Assembly (NCBI RefSeq): GCF_010093595.1
Contig: NW_022985447.1
Span: forward strand, 1,529,523 to 1,593,522
From: Mytilinidion resinicola
Lineage: Eukaryota; Ascomycota; Dothideomycetes; Mytilinidiales; Mytilinidiaceae
Direction: 5' to 3'
DNA: 64,000 bases
Shown piece after piece: positions 52,008 through 62,941 of this stretch; positions within the stretch are counted from its first letter, which is position 1, and every line of letters begins with the position of its first letter. The notes beneath the pieces were generated by a model. That model did no database searches, was not told the origin of the DNA, and was given only the letters and a program-made list of their open reading frames with translations. A program made the translations under genes and the position numbers.

Positions 52008-53291
52008 ATGGCCGTATATCCCCAATCCACCCTCTCAGTCTGCTCTAGATGTCTTCATAGACTCGGCACAACATCGAAATCCTCCGGCGTCTTCATTCTT
52101 CCTCGAGCGACCTTCTCAACCGCCGCCCGTCCTGCTAGCCTATCTCCGCCTCTATCTTCACGCCTCAAAGGGAATTCCCATCGTCCTCACCTCCCTATCC
52201 GCAGCTATGTCGGTGCAGCTACGAATACCGAAGGTCCCCCGGCTATCGGTGTTACACGACTCTCCCATCGCCGCTTGATCCGCCTGTCAGGCAAAGACGC
52301 GCCCAAATTTCTCCAAGGCCTCATCTCGAACAATCTCGGCCCCACTACTACAACACCCTTCTACTCGGCATTCATGGATGCGAGAGGGCGGATGCTATGG
52401 GATGCCTTCATCTTCCCAGACTCGAATCCCAAATCCGCCGAATGGACCTGTTTTATCGAGGTGGACTCCACGGAAGCGGATAACCTGCTGAGGCACTTGA
52501 AGAGGCATAAATTACGGTCAAAGATCCAATTGCAGCTGGTAGAGGAGGAGGCGGGCGGTGTATGGGCATCATGGCAAAGTGGCGACTCGAACAATATACC
52601 CGGCGGCCTGCCAGATCCGCGAGCTCCTGGGTTCGGGCAGCGCATACTGATTTCCGGCGAAAGTATCAAGGGTGGGCCAATTCGCGAGGTTCTGGACAAG
52701 CACATGGTGGACTTGAGGTGGTATCATCTGCGGAGATATATGTACGGGATACCGGAGGGGCCACAGGAGATTCCGCCTACCACTGCGCTTCCTATGGAAT
52801 CGAACATCGACCTCATGAATGGCATTGATTTCAGGAAAGGATGTTACGTTGGACAAGAGTTGACCATTCGGACGAAGCACACTGGGGTGGTGAGGAAGCG
52901 GATACTTCCGGTCCAGTTATACCGTGGCAATGAAGTACTGCCGACGGCGGAGACACCAGCTTTCGACCCTCAATGGACCTTTGACGATCCTTCAAATGAG
53001 GTCTCTCAGAGCAAGGATATAAAGCAGCTGAGCGATGACGGCACGATTAAGAAGGGACGCGCCGCAGGGAAGTTACTAGGCAATATCGGAAATGTTGGTC
53101 TGGCTCTGTGCAGACTGGAGATGATGACGGATATTCGGGTCAGCGCTGAGGGTGGCAGCTGGAGACCTGGAATGGAGTTTGGTGTCCAATATCCCGAAGC
53201 GCCAGATGCAGACATCAGAGTCAAGCCTATGGTTCCAGCATGGCTAAGAGAACGAGAGCAGCAGATGTGGTCGAAGCAAAAGGCAAACTAA
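52008..53291 (+). CDS. IBA57: Mitochondrial iron-sulfur cluster assembly factor IBA57 (CAF17)
   Basis: Single exon from ATG 52008, 427 residues. The N-terminus is Arg/Ser-rich without acidic residues, a mitochondrial presequence. RLSGKDAPKFLQGLISNNL and YSAFMDARGRMLWDAFI start the folate-binding GcvT-like domain. FRKGCYVGQELTIRTKHTG contains the KGCYxGQE signature with the essential Cys, diagnostic of YgfZ/IBA57. Near the end VGLALCR matches the C-terminal domain. Iba57 works with Isa1/Isa2 in making 4Fe-4S clusters for aconitase-type enzymes and lipoate synthase. The start is chosen over the upstream 51903 opening because it begins the presequence. Confidence 0.92.
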   Translation: MAVYPQSTLSVCSRCLHRLGTTSKSSGVFILPRATFSTAARPASLSPPLSSRLKGNSHRPHLPIRSYVGAATNTEGPPAIGVTRLSHRRLIRLSGKDAPKFLQGLISNNLGPTTTTPFYSAFMDARGRMLWDAFIFPDSNPKSAEWTCFIEVDSTEADNLLRHLKRHKLRSKIQLQLVEEEAGGVWASWQSGDSNNIPGGLPDPRAPGFGQRILISGESIKGGPIREVLDKHMVDLRWYHLRRYMYGIPEGPQEIPPTTALPMESNIDLMNGIDFRKGCYVGQELTIRTKHTGVVRKRILPVQLYRGNEVLPTAETPAFDPQWTFDDPSNEVSQSKDIKQLSDDGTIKKGRAAGKLLGNIGNVGLALCRLEMMTDIRVSAEGGSWRPGMEFGVQYPEAPDADIRVKPMVPAWLREREQQMWSKQKAN

Positions 53292-53594
53292 TTAGCCTCC
53301 TCACATATGACCAAATACCATCGAATATCAGGCATCCGCATCAAACCAAAATTGCATGAAATGCCGCTTTAATATCCGTGCAGCATTCAGCCTTCCAGTT
53401 CGCTTTCATGGACCAGCTTTGGCATGGCTGTGCTGTGGCTGTGTTCTGTAATGACCACGTGACCCTCAGCAACGTCATCCCATCTCCACCCCAGCCCATT
53501 TATCTTCACGCTTTCCCTCCATCAGCCTTCGTAGCGCATTCATATCCTAATACCCTAATACACAGCTCTACCTCCGCCCAAATCAATAGACGCG

Positions 53595-54963
53595 ATGGCT
53601 GTCTCTACCGACTCACCCGCCTCACCCGCGCACGACACCCCACCGCTCTGGTCGCGTTTCAAAGCCCGCCTGCGCGCCTCATCAAAGTCCAAATCAACTA
53701 CAAACCCTCAATTCGACACCAGGCCACCCCTTCTCCCGAGTCTGTTGCCCCTAGTCCGCGACGAACACGCCCCCAACCTCCCCTTCCAAGGCTGGACTAC
53801 TGTCACCTTCCCCCCGCCTTCCCCAGCCCTGCCCACTCCGCACCCCCTCCAACGTGCTTCCGAAGAACTCTTCGAAGCCTCGCGCGCTTTTTTCGCCCTC
53901 CCGTTCTCCGAGAAGGAAGTTTGGAAGACGAAGCTTGGCTCCGAAGAAGGCTGGTCGCGGATCGAGGGGGAGAAGGAGTTCATCACGCTGCGCACTGTGG
54001 AGGGGACGCCGGAGGTGCTGAAGGCGGCGGCGCGGGCGTACTGGAATGCGGCAGGGGGGCTGCTGGATCAGAGCTTGGGAAGGATTGGGGAGAGTTTGGG
54101 GCTGCAGGGGGCGGCGGCGGAGGAGGGCGGGCTGAGGCGGTATGTGGGGCCGTGTAAGAAGTTTCAGGAGAGGGATGGGGAGAAGACGGCGACGATGTTG
54201 AGGCTATTTAGGTATGAGGGGGATGAGAGGAAGGTGGTTGCTGAGCGTACGTTGAGATTTCTTTTGTGCTTCTTCCATCTGTCTCCGCATCACGGCCTCG
54301 ACCGATATTTTCATAATTACATTCGAGCAGGCGTATCAGCCTGCGGAAATGCGATCAACAAGTCGAGAGCTGAGTATTTGCGTATCGGAGCTATTGAGAG
54401 CGTTCTGCTTGGCAATATTGGCATTGTCCAGCGTAGCCTACGGATCAAGGCATATCTAACAACATACAGCGCACAGCGACCTCGGCCTTCTCAGCCTCGT
54501 CATTGGCGATACGCCGGGCCTAGAAGTCTGGGACATCCACACGCAATGCTTCTTTCCAGTCGAGAAGACATACGACAGGCCCGCCGCGTCTCTCCTAGTT
54601 GGGCGACAGCTCGAACGGCTCTCCAATTATCGATATCGTGCCGGCGGGCACCAAGTCAAGGCTTACGGTCGTACCGAAGCTCAAGCTTCTACTTCGCCGT
54701 CACGTCAACCTTTGCCGAATTACCGGTACTCCATCGTGTTTGTGCTCCGTGCCCACGAATCAGTCATTGTGGATACGGACATGCTGACGACGCAAATCAC
54801 CGGCAAGTTCGAGAAGCCAATCAAGGAAGTAACGGCGGGCAGATTTTATGAGCAGATTAGGAACGCGCATTTCAATATCAACATCAACGTCGAAGAGCGC
54901 GAGGAGCAGAGGAAGAGGGTAGCGGCCAAGAAGGCTGCAGAGGGAGTCAACGGGAGTGGTTAA
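53595..54963 (+). CDS. 2-oxoglutarate/Fe(II) oxygenase (isopenicillin-N-synthase-like fold)
   Basis: Two exons, 53595-54246 and 54470-54963, joined over a 223-nt intron (GTACGT...CTAACAACATACAG); 381 residues. The N-terminal half matches the DIOX_N region (FEASRAFFALPFSEKE, then GWSRIEGEKEF). Exon 2 begins with the iron ligands in PHSDLGLLSLVIGD (HxD), followed by LEVWD, a distal His in RAGGHQVK and the 2-oxoglutarate-binding Arg in YRYSIVFVLRAHE. The C-terminal tail is Lys/Arg/Glu-rich. Substrate unknown; this fold serves many oxidations in secondary metabolism. The intron is four times the local norm but nothing conserved is missing across it. Confidence 0.83.
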
Positions 54964-56061
54964 AGGAACTTTGGACCCATAGACTTGTGTGATTTGCAGC
55001 GTTGGCGTTATTGGGGTGCTGTATATCCCTGGATTCGTTCATGCTTTTGGAGTTGATTCCGTTACAAAGTTGGTGCTCATTGGTCACGCAGTCGCTGGGA
55101 GCCAAGTCAAGGTAATTCCACGATGCCGCGAGAACTATGCATAAATATATGTCTATTTTAAACACTCTTACCTCATTCGTTGTCGGATGTTACTACCACG
55201 GCACAAGTTCGTTGCTCGTCCAAGATTGATAACGGAGCACATGATAGTATTCACGCAAGATGATCTTACCGACGGAAGAATGTTGTGCGTCGGCGCATTC
55301 GCGCGCATCTAGAACTTTCAGCGGTATTCTCATTTGTCACAATTTCCACAATGTCATAACTCATTCGGACTGCGATAGGACGCCTGTTCTAAGGCTGGGG
55401 CTTTCCAGGTATGGATCCATGGGTCGAAGTTCAACATCTATGGTTGCTCATAATCTTTTCCTAGGTACATAACCGACGACCTCCACCGTCTCGAACCATC
55501 TTTGCCACCGAAATTTCAGGAATAGCAGCTGTATGTCTGGTAAGTGGATCACCAGGATGCCGATTTCACGATATATACGCTGAACTCACGTCAATGCGTC
55601 GCGCTATCAGCTCTGTTCAGAAGCTTGTACCTGATATATCCACCACTGCTGTTAATCCGGACTAGTGCCTGCCATGAATAACAACAAGCCTCCTCCCCTT
55701 TCAACACCATAGGGCGAGATGCCAGTGTTCCTCGGATGCTCGATGGCTGGTCAACGGAGAGACTCTTTTAGATCACCACAGATACTACTAGAAATCTTCA
55801 TTCGACTCTAATGCGGCATCTGAATACCTTCTAGTGTCACTATCAATTCCATCATCATCAGACCGAGACTTCCATCCCCACAGAACGGCAGTTCCCTGAT
55901 GGAAAGCGGAGTAGTCCGGCCCTAGGTGCGGCCTGGTATATAAGGGCCGGGACCTCGCAACCAGCTCTCTCGTCCTCATTCTCTCATCCAATCCCGTGGG
56001 ACATTCTCACATCTCAAACTAAACTCTTCCACTTGTTTAATCTTCTTGCAGCTCGTTCAAG
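54964..56061. other. Gene-free stretch, ending in the DUF5648 gene promoter
   Basis: No supported gene between 54964 and 56061. A TATA box at 55937-55944 and a following CT-rich leader mark the promoter of the next gene. Confidence 0.4.
55937..55944 (+). promoter_or_regulatory. TATA box of the DUF5648 secreted-protein gene
   Basis: TATATAAG lies 118 bases before the ATG at 56062, followed by a CT-rich leader. Spacing fits a transcription start near 55970 and a leader of about 90 bases. Confidence 0.5.
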
Positions 56062-56805
56062 ATGCTCGCTAGCGCCATCATCCTCGGCCTTGCTGCCAAC
56101 CTAGCTACGGCCGCCGACAACAACCAGATGTGCGACACCTACGCCTACAGCACCGACTGCAAGACCGAGTCTGCTTCCTACTGGCAGCAGGACGGCTACC
56201 TCTTCCAGGGCGTCTCCGCCTACGTCTGGCCATCGTACAACTCGTACAAGCCATTCGAGGTCGAGGAGCAGGAGAAGGAGGCCAAGAAGCAGGAGCAGAT
56301 CGCCAAGTGCAAGGCCGCTCACCAGTCCCCTACCCCCACTGCCACTCCCACTCCTTCCTGGGGTGGTGAAAAGAATGGAGGCGAAGAGAAGGGCGGCGAG
56401 CAGTCCGAGCAGGAGAAATGCGAGGCCGAGCACCAGGAGGACAACTACCCAAATCTCGTCCCCGTCTACCGCTGGAATCGCAAGGAGTCCGGCGACTACT
56501 ACTTCACCACCGACCCCAACGACCTGGGCTCGCCCTACGGCTATGAGTACGACGGCCAGAAGTTCTTCATCATCCCCGATGATGACGATTCTACCAACCT
56601 CGAGGGCCAGAACGACGTCGTGCCGTTCTTTGAGTGGTACAATGCCGACTGCGGTACCCACTTCTACACCACCGACCCGGAGGGTGAGAATGCGGTCAAC
56701 CACGGCTTCAAGTATGAGCACATTTTGGGCTGGGTCCGTATCCAGGAGGGTGAGGGTACTGAGCCGCTTTACCGCTGGTCGAAGGAGGCTGAGTCTGAGG
56801 ACTAA
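56062..56805 (+). CDS. Secreted protein with C-terminal DUF5648 repeats
   Basis: Single exon, 247 residues. Signal peptide MLASAIILGLAANLATA with probable cleavage before ADNN. The middle (about 70-125) is rich in Glu, Lys and Gln with a TPTPTATPTP stretch. The C-terminal part holds two related units, VPVYRWNRKESGDYYFTTDP and VPFFEWYNADCGTHFYTTDP, each followed by GYEYDG/GFKYEH, then a third partial unit EPLYRWSKEA. This is the DUF5648 (PF18885) repeat, common in fungal and bacterial extracellular proteins, function unknown. The codon use is strongly biased to C-ending codons, suggesting high expression. Confidence 0.85.
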   Translation: MLASAIILGLAANLATAADNNQMCDTYAYSTDCKTESASYWQQDGYLFQGVSAYVWPSYNSYKPFEVEEQEKEAKKQEQIAKCKAAHQSPTPTATPTPSWGGEKNGGEEKGGEQSEQEKCEAEHQEDNYPNLVPVYRWNRKESGDYYFTTDPNDLGSPYGYEYDGQKFFIIPDDDDSTNLEGQNDVVPFFEWYNADCGTHFYTTDPEGENAVNHGFKYEHILGWVRIQEGEGTEPLYRWSKEAESED

Positions 56806-57330
56806 ACGTCGGTGGGAGACAAGAACTCTACGAAGGAATAAAGTGAATCGGCTATCAACCGTCAATGGCTGCAGGGCGCTCAGCTAATTCGACGGATTTT
56901 TTGGATGTTCATACCCCGCAGATCGTCATCACTGAAGCCATAGGAGAGCTCACCTGAGCTGCATTGTCAAGCAGAAGGCTGGATGGGGATCGGTATTGCG
57001 GGAGACGATGGGGGGGTTGGTGTACCTAATGCTTGGCTTTTTGAACACGGGGTGTTATCCTGTACTTAATAATGGATTGTTGTTTCGTTAGAGACTGGTG
57101 CACATGACTTGGACTCGTTCTTACTAACTAACGATTTTGATCGTGAACTTGCACTGCTGTCTACGATGAATACACCACCTTTCTATGCTTCTCCACCCGA
57201 GGCATTGGTGAGTTGTCTTACTGCTTCACTGCCTCCTTCCCTCGCGGTCGCACCCCTCTCGCGTTGACTGACCTATTCTATCTCGCACAAATGCACAGGC
57301 CACGCTGCCACATCACGTGATCCGAATCCC
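56806..57330. other. Intergenic region between DUF5648 gene and kinase-like relic
   Basis: No supported gene. Confidence 0.4.
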
Positions 57331-58767
57331 TCAACGACATCCGACTATTAGAGTCATTAAGACGAGGTGTAGGTTTTGGATTTCATCGACATGTTGTGCG
57401 ACGAACTTGGCGCGATTATCGCTATTGATGCTCGTCACGGCGTCGTTTATCGCCATATCAATAGCTGTACTTTCTTTTTCATCATTCTCCGCAGAGATCA
57501 GTTTGGCTGTCCTAGTAGCCTTGGTCTCTCTAAGCTCTGCCTTCTTTGGTTTTATCACGGTTTCAAGTTCGACCAGCAGATATTTTTTTAAGTCATCCAT
57601 ATCACGCTGCTGCTAGGCTCGGAACATCGACTGATCTTTGTAATCACTCTTATGTCTAGCGCGCCCCAGGTCAATGATTCTGAAGCTCGGCGTATTCATA
57701 GATCGGTCTGTTGGAGGAGAAGATAGCGGGCCCGGTTGTATGGCAATGTTGCGGGGGTATACAGAGCCATGCATGAAGTGGGCGTCATGGAGCCGCTCGT
57801 AGAGGGCTCTGATCTCATTCTCGGGCATTGTTAGCAATCTTATCAAGCGTGTTGTTTGTGGCCAATGAGTAGTGAGAACTCACATCCATACCACAGGCAC
57901 TCTCTTCTTGCTGTTCGCCTTCATATGTGTCTCTAGGCTTTGTCCACAATCTTCCATTAGTAAGATTTTGCATCGCTGTCCCCTATTCGACCCCTTGCGA
58001 TCCCACTTACAGTAGCCGTAGAACTTGGGCACAGCGGGTTGCATGACAAGATGAGGATTGCAATGTCCCTTATGATGCAGCATAGTGACGGCATCTCTTG
58101 ATTTGCTATGAGATAGGCAAAGGCATGCCTCCTGCTGCAGTTCGCTCATTTTCAAAGATCCTCCGAGAATTGTCGCTTCCTTCTTTAGCATTTGGGCGTT
58201 GTTTTCGCTGTTGTGGGATACAAGGTAATTCAGCTTTGCAATCACCGCTACCTCTCCTGTCTTTGATCGCCCGTTCACGTCCACAACATCTGGAAGCCTG
58301 AGAGAAGCGCGATAGACCGCACCGTGGCCACTCACCCCGACAAGATTCCGGAACGATAGTGTCAATGCGCCTCCCCGATAATGCTGCCATTGGGGTTACG
58401 GGCCAATAATTTTCGGGACTGGTCGCTCGAACCTGAGCGGCTCGGAACCGACTTTGGGTGCTTCGAGATCCTCTGGCGCAACTGTTGTCTGGTTTTCCTG
58501 GCCTTTGAGAACGCCAGTGTAATGCGAGTATAGGGCATTAGTAGGCGAAGATTTTGTTGTATTTGAAAGCGGCTTGACCGCTTCGATGGAAGTACAGCGA
58601 CTAGTGTCATGGACGAGGAGGAGGCTGGGAAAGGAGCCGTCGTTCAGGCATTCTTCAAGCTTCGTTGGTAGCGACTCGTTCTGTGGGTGCGTCTCTGGTT
58701 CAAAGGATCGTTCTTCCCTACTAGCGGGTACTTGCCCCGCGAGGAGCGGGAAGGGTTTTCTGGGCAT
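57331..58767 (-). pseudogene. Kinase-like domain gene, copy 1, with two in-frame stops
   Basis: On the minus strand one frame runs 58767-57892, across a 72-nt intron (57820-57891, GTATGG...GCTAAC...GAG), then 57819-57331. It is broken only by TAA at 58396-58398 and TAG at 57613-57615; no frameshift is seen. Blocks in order: LPTKLEECLNDGSFPSLLLV, SNALYSHYTGVL-like motif, LSFRNLVGVSGHGAVYRASL (glycine-rich loop equivalent), VAVIAKL with the Lys, PKFYGYCKWD, CKILLMEDCGQSLE at the hinge, HGSVYPRNIAI in place of the HRD loop and FRIIDLGRA for the DFG motif. The degenerate catalytic loop suggests a pseudokinase-type family of fungal accessory genes. An inverted paralogue begins at 62942. Confidence 0.65.
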
Positions 58768-58809
58768 AATTGCTGTGTAGGAGGTCGATTGTGTTTATTG
58801 AAAGCGTGA

Positions 58810-59659
58810 TTGGAGGTGTCCCGTCAGAAAAGCTTGTTGAAGGAATTAGCGCTGTCACTGGGGACGAAGTATCGATCGGTCCGGGGGCTGGTAATGCACT
58901 TTCCCGCACGTTCAGCCCACGTTGCACAATGTCGACCTTCAGAGGTGTTACACAAAGTAGAATCTCAAGCCCGCGAATTAGGCAGCCTTTTTCGTCTCGA
59001 TTTTGGAGCCGTCCCGGCTCAACGTAGCATTACATTCGTAGACGACGGCGTCAGCTTAGACAACTTACTCGTGAAGAGTGCACTCATCCCCCAAGAAAAG
59101 TACGCCTTGTCAATCACACTCACATCGTCTCTCCTCCAACTCAGTCACACACTATGGCTTCCAAATTCATGGAACAAGACTGATATCATCTTTCTCCGAG
59201 CAAAAGGCGGCTCCGCCGTTGCCGGAACGACAGTAGACGTGAAAGCATCCGTATCTCACCCGCGAACAGAAGTCTAACACCACCACCCTTCTCCGTCAAC
59301 ACACTTCGCCCGGAAACGAGTCGCCCAAGCTGCTTGCGCTTGGCATTATGCTGCTGGAAATCTTCTTCGGCCTCCCCATTGAAGACGTCCGGAAACCAGA
59401 GGATCTAGGCCCAAATAATCAGCCGAACGAGATGTCGGATTTCCAGGCGGTGTTGCGATGGTTACGGGAGAGGGAAGATGCCGGGGAGGTTTCATCCTTC
59501 GCCTTTCATTCTGCGACCGGATATTGTCTGAAATGCTTCGTCGGCCCCAGTGCAAGCTTGAAGAACGAATATTTTTCGAAAACGGTTGAAGCGCAGATTC
59601 TGCCTCCGCTGGAGGAGGAGATGACCTCTCTTCTTTATGGCCGCCGCGGTGATGCGTAG
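58810..59659 (+). pseudogene. DUF7580-like (prion-inhibition/HET-associated) C-terminal fragment
   Basis: Two aligned frames, up to TAA at 59275-59277 and from about 59321 to TAG at 59657-59659, read as the C-terminal part of DUF7580-type proteins: ITFVDDGVSLDNLLVKSALI, then LALGIMLLEIFFGLPIEDVR and FQAVLRWLRE. They join either through a weak 49-nt intron (from 59272) or across a frameshift. No ATG fits the start, and the N-terminal half expected in the family is missing: the sequence begins 43 bases from the start of the divergent kinase-like gene. I regard it as a 5'-truncated remnant. Full members are linked to HET-type incompatibility proteins. Confidence 0.5.
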
Positions 59660-60844
59660 AGCTAAGAATAGAGACTGCATTTCATCTGGAATGGCGAACT
59701 GCAGCCAAACTGATTAATTGTGATTAAAGTATTGGGTTTTATCAAGGAGTGCACTTGTGGAATGAAGCGAAGAATCTTCCTCCGCTTTTGAAAACCGTGA
59801 CGGTTGATGATCACGTGCTCGGCCATGGAACTATTCGGGGAATGCCGTGCGGGGGCCGCAACGTCTCCATCACCACACTCCTCTCAACATCACTAACATG
59901 TCTCCTGCAGCCACACCCTTCAATTCAAGCGACATTGGTCTTATGTGATAGCGGCGGTCGAAAACGTAAACAGGTGCCCGAGAAATCTCACGTTGAGATA
60001 TATCATTTTTCTAGGATCCCCTAATCCCAAAAGGCGCTTCCGCCCCCATGTCAAACGCCCAGCTCTCGAGAGCCCCTTGTAGACTTATTTTATGAGTCCA
60101 GGCCCCCAGCGCTCAATTGTCCACGCTGTCGCCTTGAAACGGACAGCTGCGGGAAGTTGTTGTGCTGATGGCAGCGTTTTCGATTGTACTCACCATGACG
60201 GAGCCGTTCGCTGTCGTTGCTCTACGAGGGGGGTAGAGTTGCTCTACGAGGGGGGTAGAAAGCGCCGGGTATTAGCCTCATTGCGCCCCCAACTTCTGTG
60301 GACCCCTGCCCCCTGGAATCTAGCCCTAGCGTGTAGCCCCGCCGTTGTTGTCAAGGTTTCTATTACAGACACCAGTAGTGCCCCCAAAATCGAGCCTTCA
60401 ACCGTGGACCGGCCCACAGTTCAGCTAGATGGCACGGAGCTGATACGCGGAAACTCCTTTGCTTAAGATAGCCTGCCAAGAGACGCGCCTGGATTTATCC
60501 AGAGAACACGGCACGCCCCCAGGGGCACCAACAACATCCGTAGGGCCAAGCCTCCAAGTACGGGAAGGGTGGTTCGGTTGCTGGGTTTCGTGCAGAGATC
60601 ACCACTTTTCACGATCGGCGTCTCTTCGTATTACCACCGATGCGCTCTATCCGGAATGAGGCTTGGAATAGTGCAGCTGTTGGAACACGGACCCCATGCC
60701 ACATGGCAGGACTCGGAAATCATTGCAGAACCCAGAAAACCACGGCCTCCCGCTCCATTGTTCCCTGCTTCTCTGCTGCTCTTTCGAAATCCTTTGCGGG
60801 CCATCTCCACTTAACAAGAACGGGAAAGCTTTGAGCCTTGGAAA
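59660..60844. other. Gene-free stretch of about 1.2 kb
   Basis: No supported gene. It holds a perfect short tandem duplication at 60217-60260 and the promoter of the lectin-like gene. Confidence 0.4.
60217..60260. repeat. 22-bp tandem duplication
   Basis: TTGCTCTACGAGGGGGGTAG plus two bases occurs twice in direct succession (60217-60238, 60239-60260) with one difference at the final base. Confidence 0.85.
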
Positions 60845-62491
60845 ATGAACGAAGTTAGTTTCTCTATCGTCTGCCCTTTCCAACCTTGGCCACGATCTCT
60901 AACACCTCTCTAGAAAGGCCAAGACACCAAAGGACAGGACGGCCCGGAGGTTTATTACCCTCAGGCCGGCCTCGAAGTTGTGCCAAAGCAAGACCAGAAA
61001 TGGGCGCACCATTACGTAGAGCCAGTTCATCTTGCGCCGCAGACGCCACAGACACCGCAATATCCGCCGCAATATCCGCCGCAATATCCACCGCAGTACC
61101 CTCAAAACGACAAAGAAGCATTACCACCGGCAGGAAAACCTTCAAAATTACAATCAAAGCGGAAACTTCTGAGTATAATTGCCCTAGTTGTTCTGATCAT
61201 TATCGTCGCTGTGATCGGGGGTGCTCTTGGAGGGACTCTCCATCATGTGAAAAAGAAGGCCAGTGAAGCAGCAAGCTCCGCATCCGCAACGGCGTCTCCT
61301 TCCGCTACATCTTCACCGGCGTCAACTGCGACTCCATCGCCGACGACAAAGCCCCGTGGTATCCGAGAGAACTCACCTCTTGCAGTCACTGGATGGGTCA
61401 CTGGCGATGAATATTCTATCCGCACCATCTTCCAGAGCGACGATGACATGATTCAATACTCAGCATTTGAATCCACAAACAACGCTTGGAAACAGACTTC
61501 GAACATTACGAAAGCAAAGGCCGGAACGCCATTTGCTTTCACCTCGTTTGACAAGAAATGGTACGGGAATGATGAGTCAGTACGTATAATGACTCTAACT
61601 GGTTTAAGTTGTCTTATCCTAATCCTTCAAACTCCAGGTCATGCAACAGGAGCTGTTCTATTTAGACTCAAAGAGTAAGACATCATTTGCTTCGCCTTGC
61701 GTTCCTATCACTAATAGTTCGCCAAGGCCAAATCAGCGAATGGAACTGGGACTCCACAACCATCTCGGGGAGTAGCGGCAGTTTAACCGCCTATACAGTC
61801 GCCACAGGCTCCGACTCACATCTAGCATCGTACTGGCCTTTCATCATCTATCAAGATGCTGGGCTGAACCTTCACGAGATTGTTTACGACTGCACATACC
61901 CTGGATGCTGGAGTAACCGCTCCTTGAACATTTCGGCCGCAGATGGGAGCAATATCGCCTTTCTACCTGATGAGCAAAATCTGCAGGAGATGAACCTGAT
62001 CTACGAGCGAGATGACCACAAGATGATGAGCCTTGCCCGCAACACAACCTCAGGATCATTCAACACCGGTATGTACTCCCGCATTATGTAAACCGATCTC
62101 GTTGAAGCTCATACAACATGCAGCCTCTGCCTTCAGCGTCTCCCTCCCCACAGACGCCTCCATCGCTGCCCTTTCTGTAGTCCGTCCCTCTTCCTCCAAC
62201 ACCGCGCTAAACACGTACATCCTTTATCAGGATAGCGACGGGACCATTCAAGTGATATGGAAAGACGATAACTCAAGTTGGAAAGGTCCCTCTACGTTTC
62301 CAGCTTTCGCGAATGCCGATAACGGCACCAGCATTGCGTGCATGACCCAGGCATCATTTTTCGCGAATGCGCCGTTGCAGGCAGACAGCCCGCTGAGCAG
62401 GTGCTACTTCCAGGCCGGTGGTGCGTTGAGAGAAGTCAGATTAGACGGAACGGATTGGGCAGTCGTGGGGGATGTAGATGTGGTGCCTTGA
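60845..62491 (+). CDS. Membrane-anchored fucose-specific-lectin-like protein
   Basis: Five exons: 60845-60853, 60914-61579, 61638-61674, 61718-62068, 62124-62491; introns 60, 58, 43 and 55 nt; 476 residues, all phases consistent. N-terminal GQDGPEVYYPQAGLEVVP is typical of fungal single-pass proteins of this type. A QYPP repeat follows, then a TM helix (LLSIIALVVLIIIVAVIGGA, about 97-116), a Ser/Thr-rich stalk and a C-terminal domain of propeller-like repeats (IYQDAGLNLHEI, then YILYQDSDGTIQVIW), as in fungal fucose-specific lectins (PF07938-like). It probably displays a glycan-binding domain at the cell surface (type II orientation). Ligand not inferable. The first exon codes for only three residues. 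Confidence 0.8.
61055..61101. repeat. 12-bp minisatellite coding for the QYPP repeat
   Basis: Nearly four copies of CCGCAATATCCG encode consecutive Pro-Gln-Tyr-Pro units in the cytoplasmic tail of the lectin-like protein; the last copy has diverged. Confidence 0.75.
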
Positions 62492-62941
62492 TGCTCTGAG
62501 TTTCGAAGCATTTCATTCGCGATTCTTTCTAAGAGACTGCTCAGGAGTCCCAAGGGTACCGCCCACACATTGGGGCGAAGCAGCTTAGCATGTGAGCGAC
62601 TGGCGGAATCCGTTTATTCTTTTTCCTATGTCCCTCTTCGCGATGGTTCCATGAGAGAAGATAGAGTCCGGGTGTTTGCATATCCGCGTTTGGCCAATTT
62701 ACTGCTGTAGTACTATTTCATAGTTACACTTTTATTCTTCCCCGTAATCATACCTTTCTACCGGAGCGCACGACATCACTATGGGCAGGGCCCAGCTAGC
62801 AGATAGCCTGGTGATGAAAAAGAAGTCTGGTCTCTACTGCATGAACATTTACATTGTGTTCGTATATTTGCGAGACAAAAGGCGTGACCTTGCTAACGAC
62901 AAACGGGTGTCAAACGAACCTTGGAGACAGTTCCATACGTA
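62492..62941. other. Intergenic region before the second kinase-like gene
   Basis: No supported gene. Confidence 0.4.

Noticed and set aside
53378..54157. 259-codon frame overlapping the 2OG oxygenase
   Set aside because: Out-of-frame overlap; the oxygenase frame has the family motifs and correct splicing.
56101..56865. 254-codon antisense frame opposite the DUF5648 gene
   Set aside because: Results from strong third-position bias of the sense gene; the sense strand has signal peptide and repeats.
60217..60260. CRISPR-like or satellite array
   Set aside because: Only two adjacent units with no spacers; a simple tandem duplication in a eukaryotic genome.
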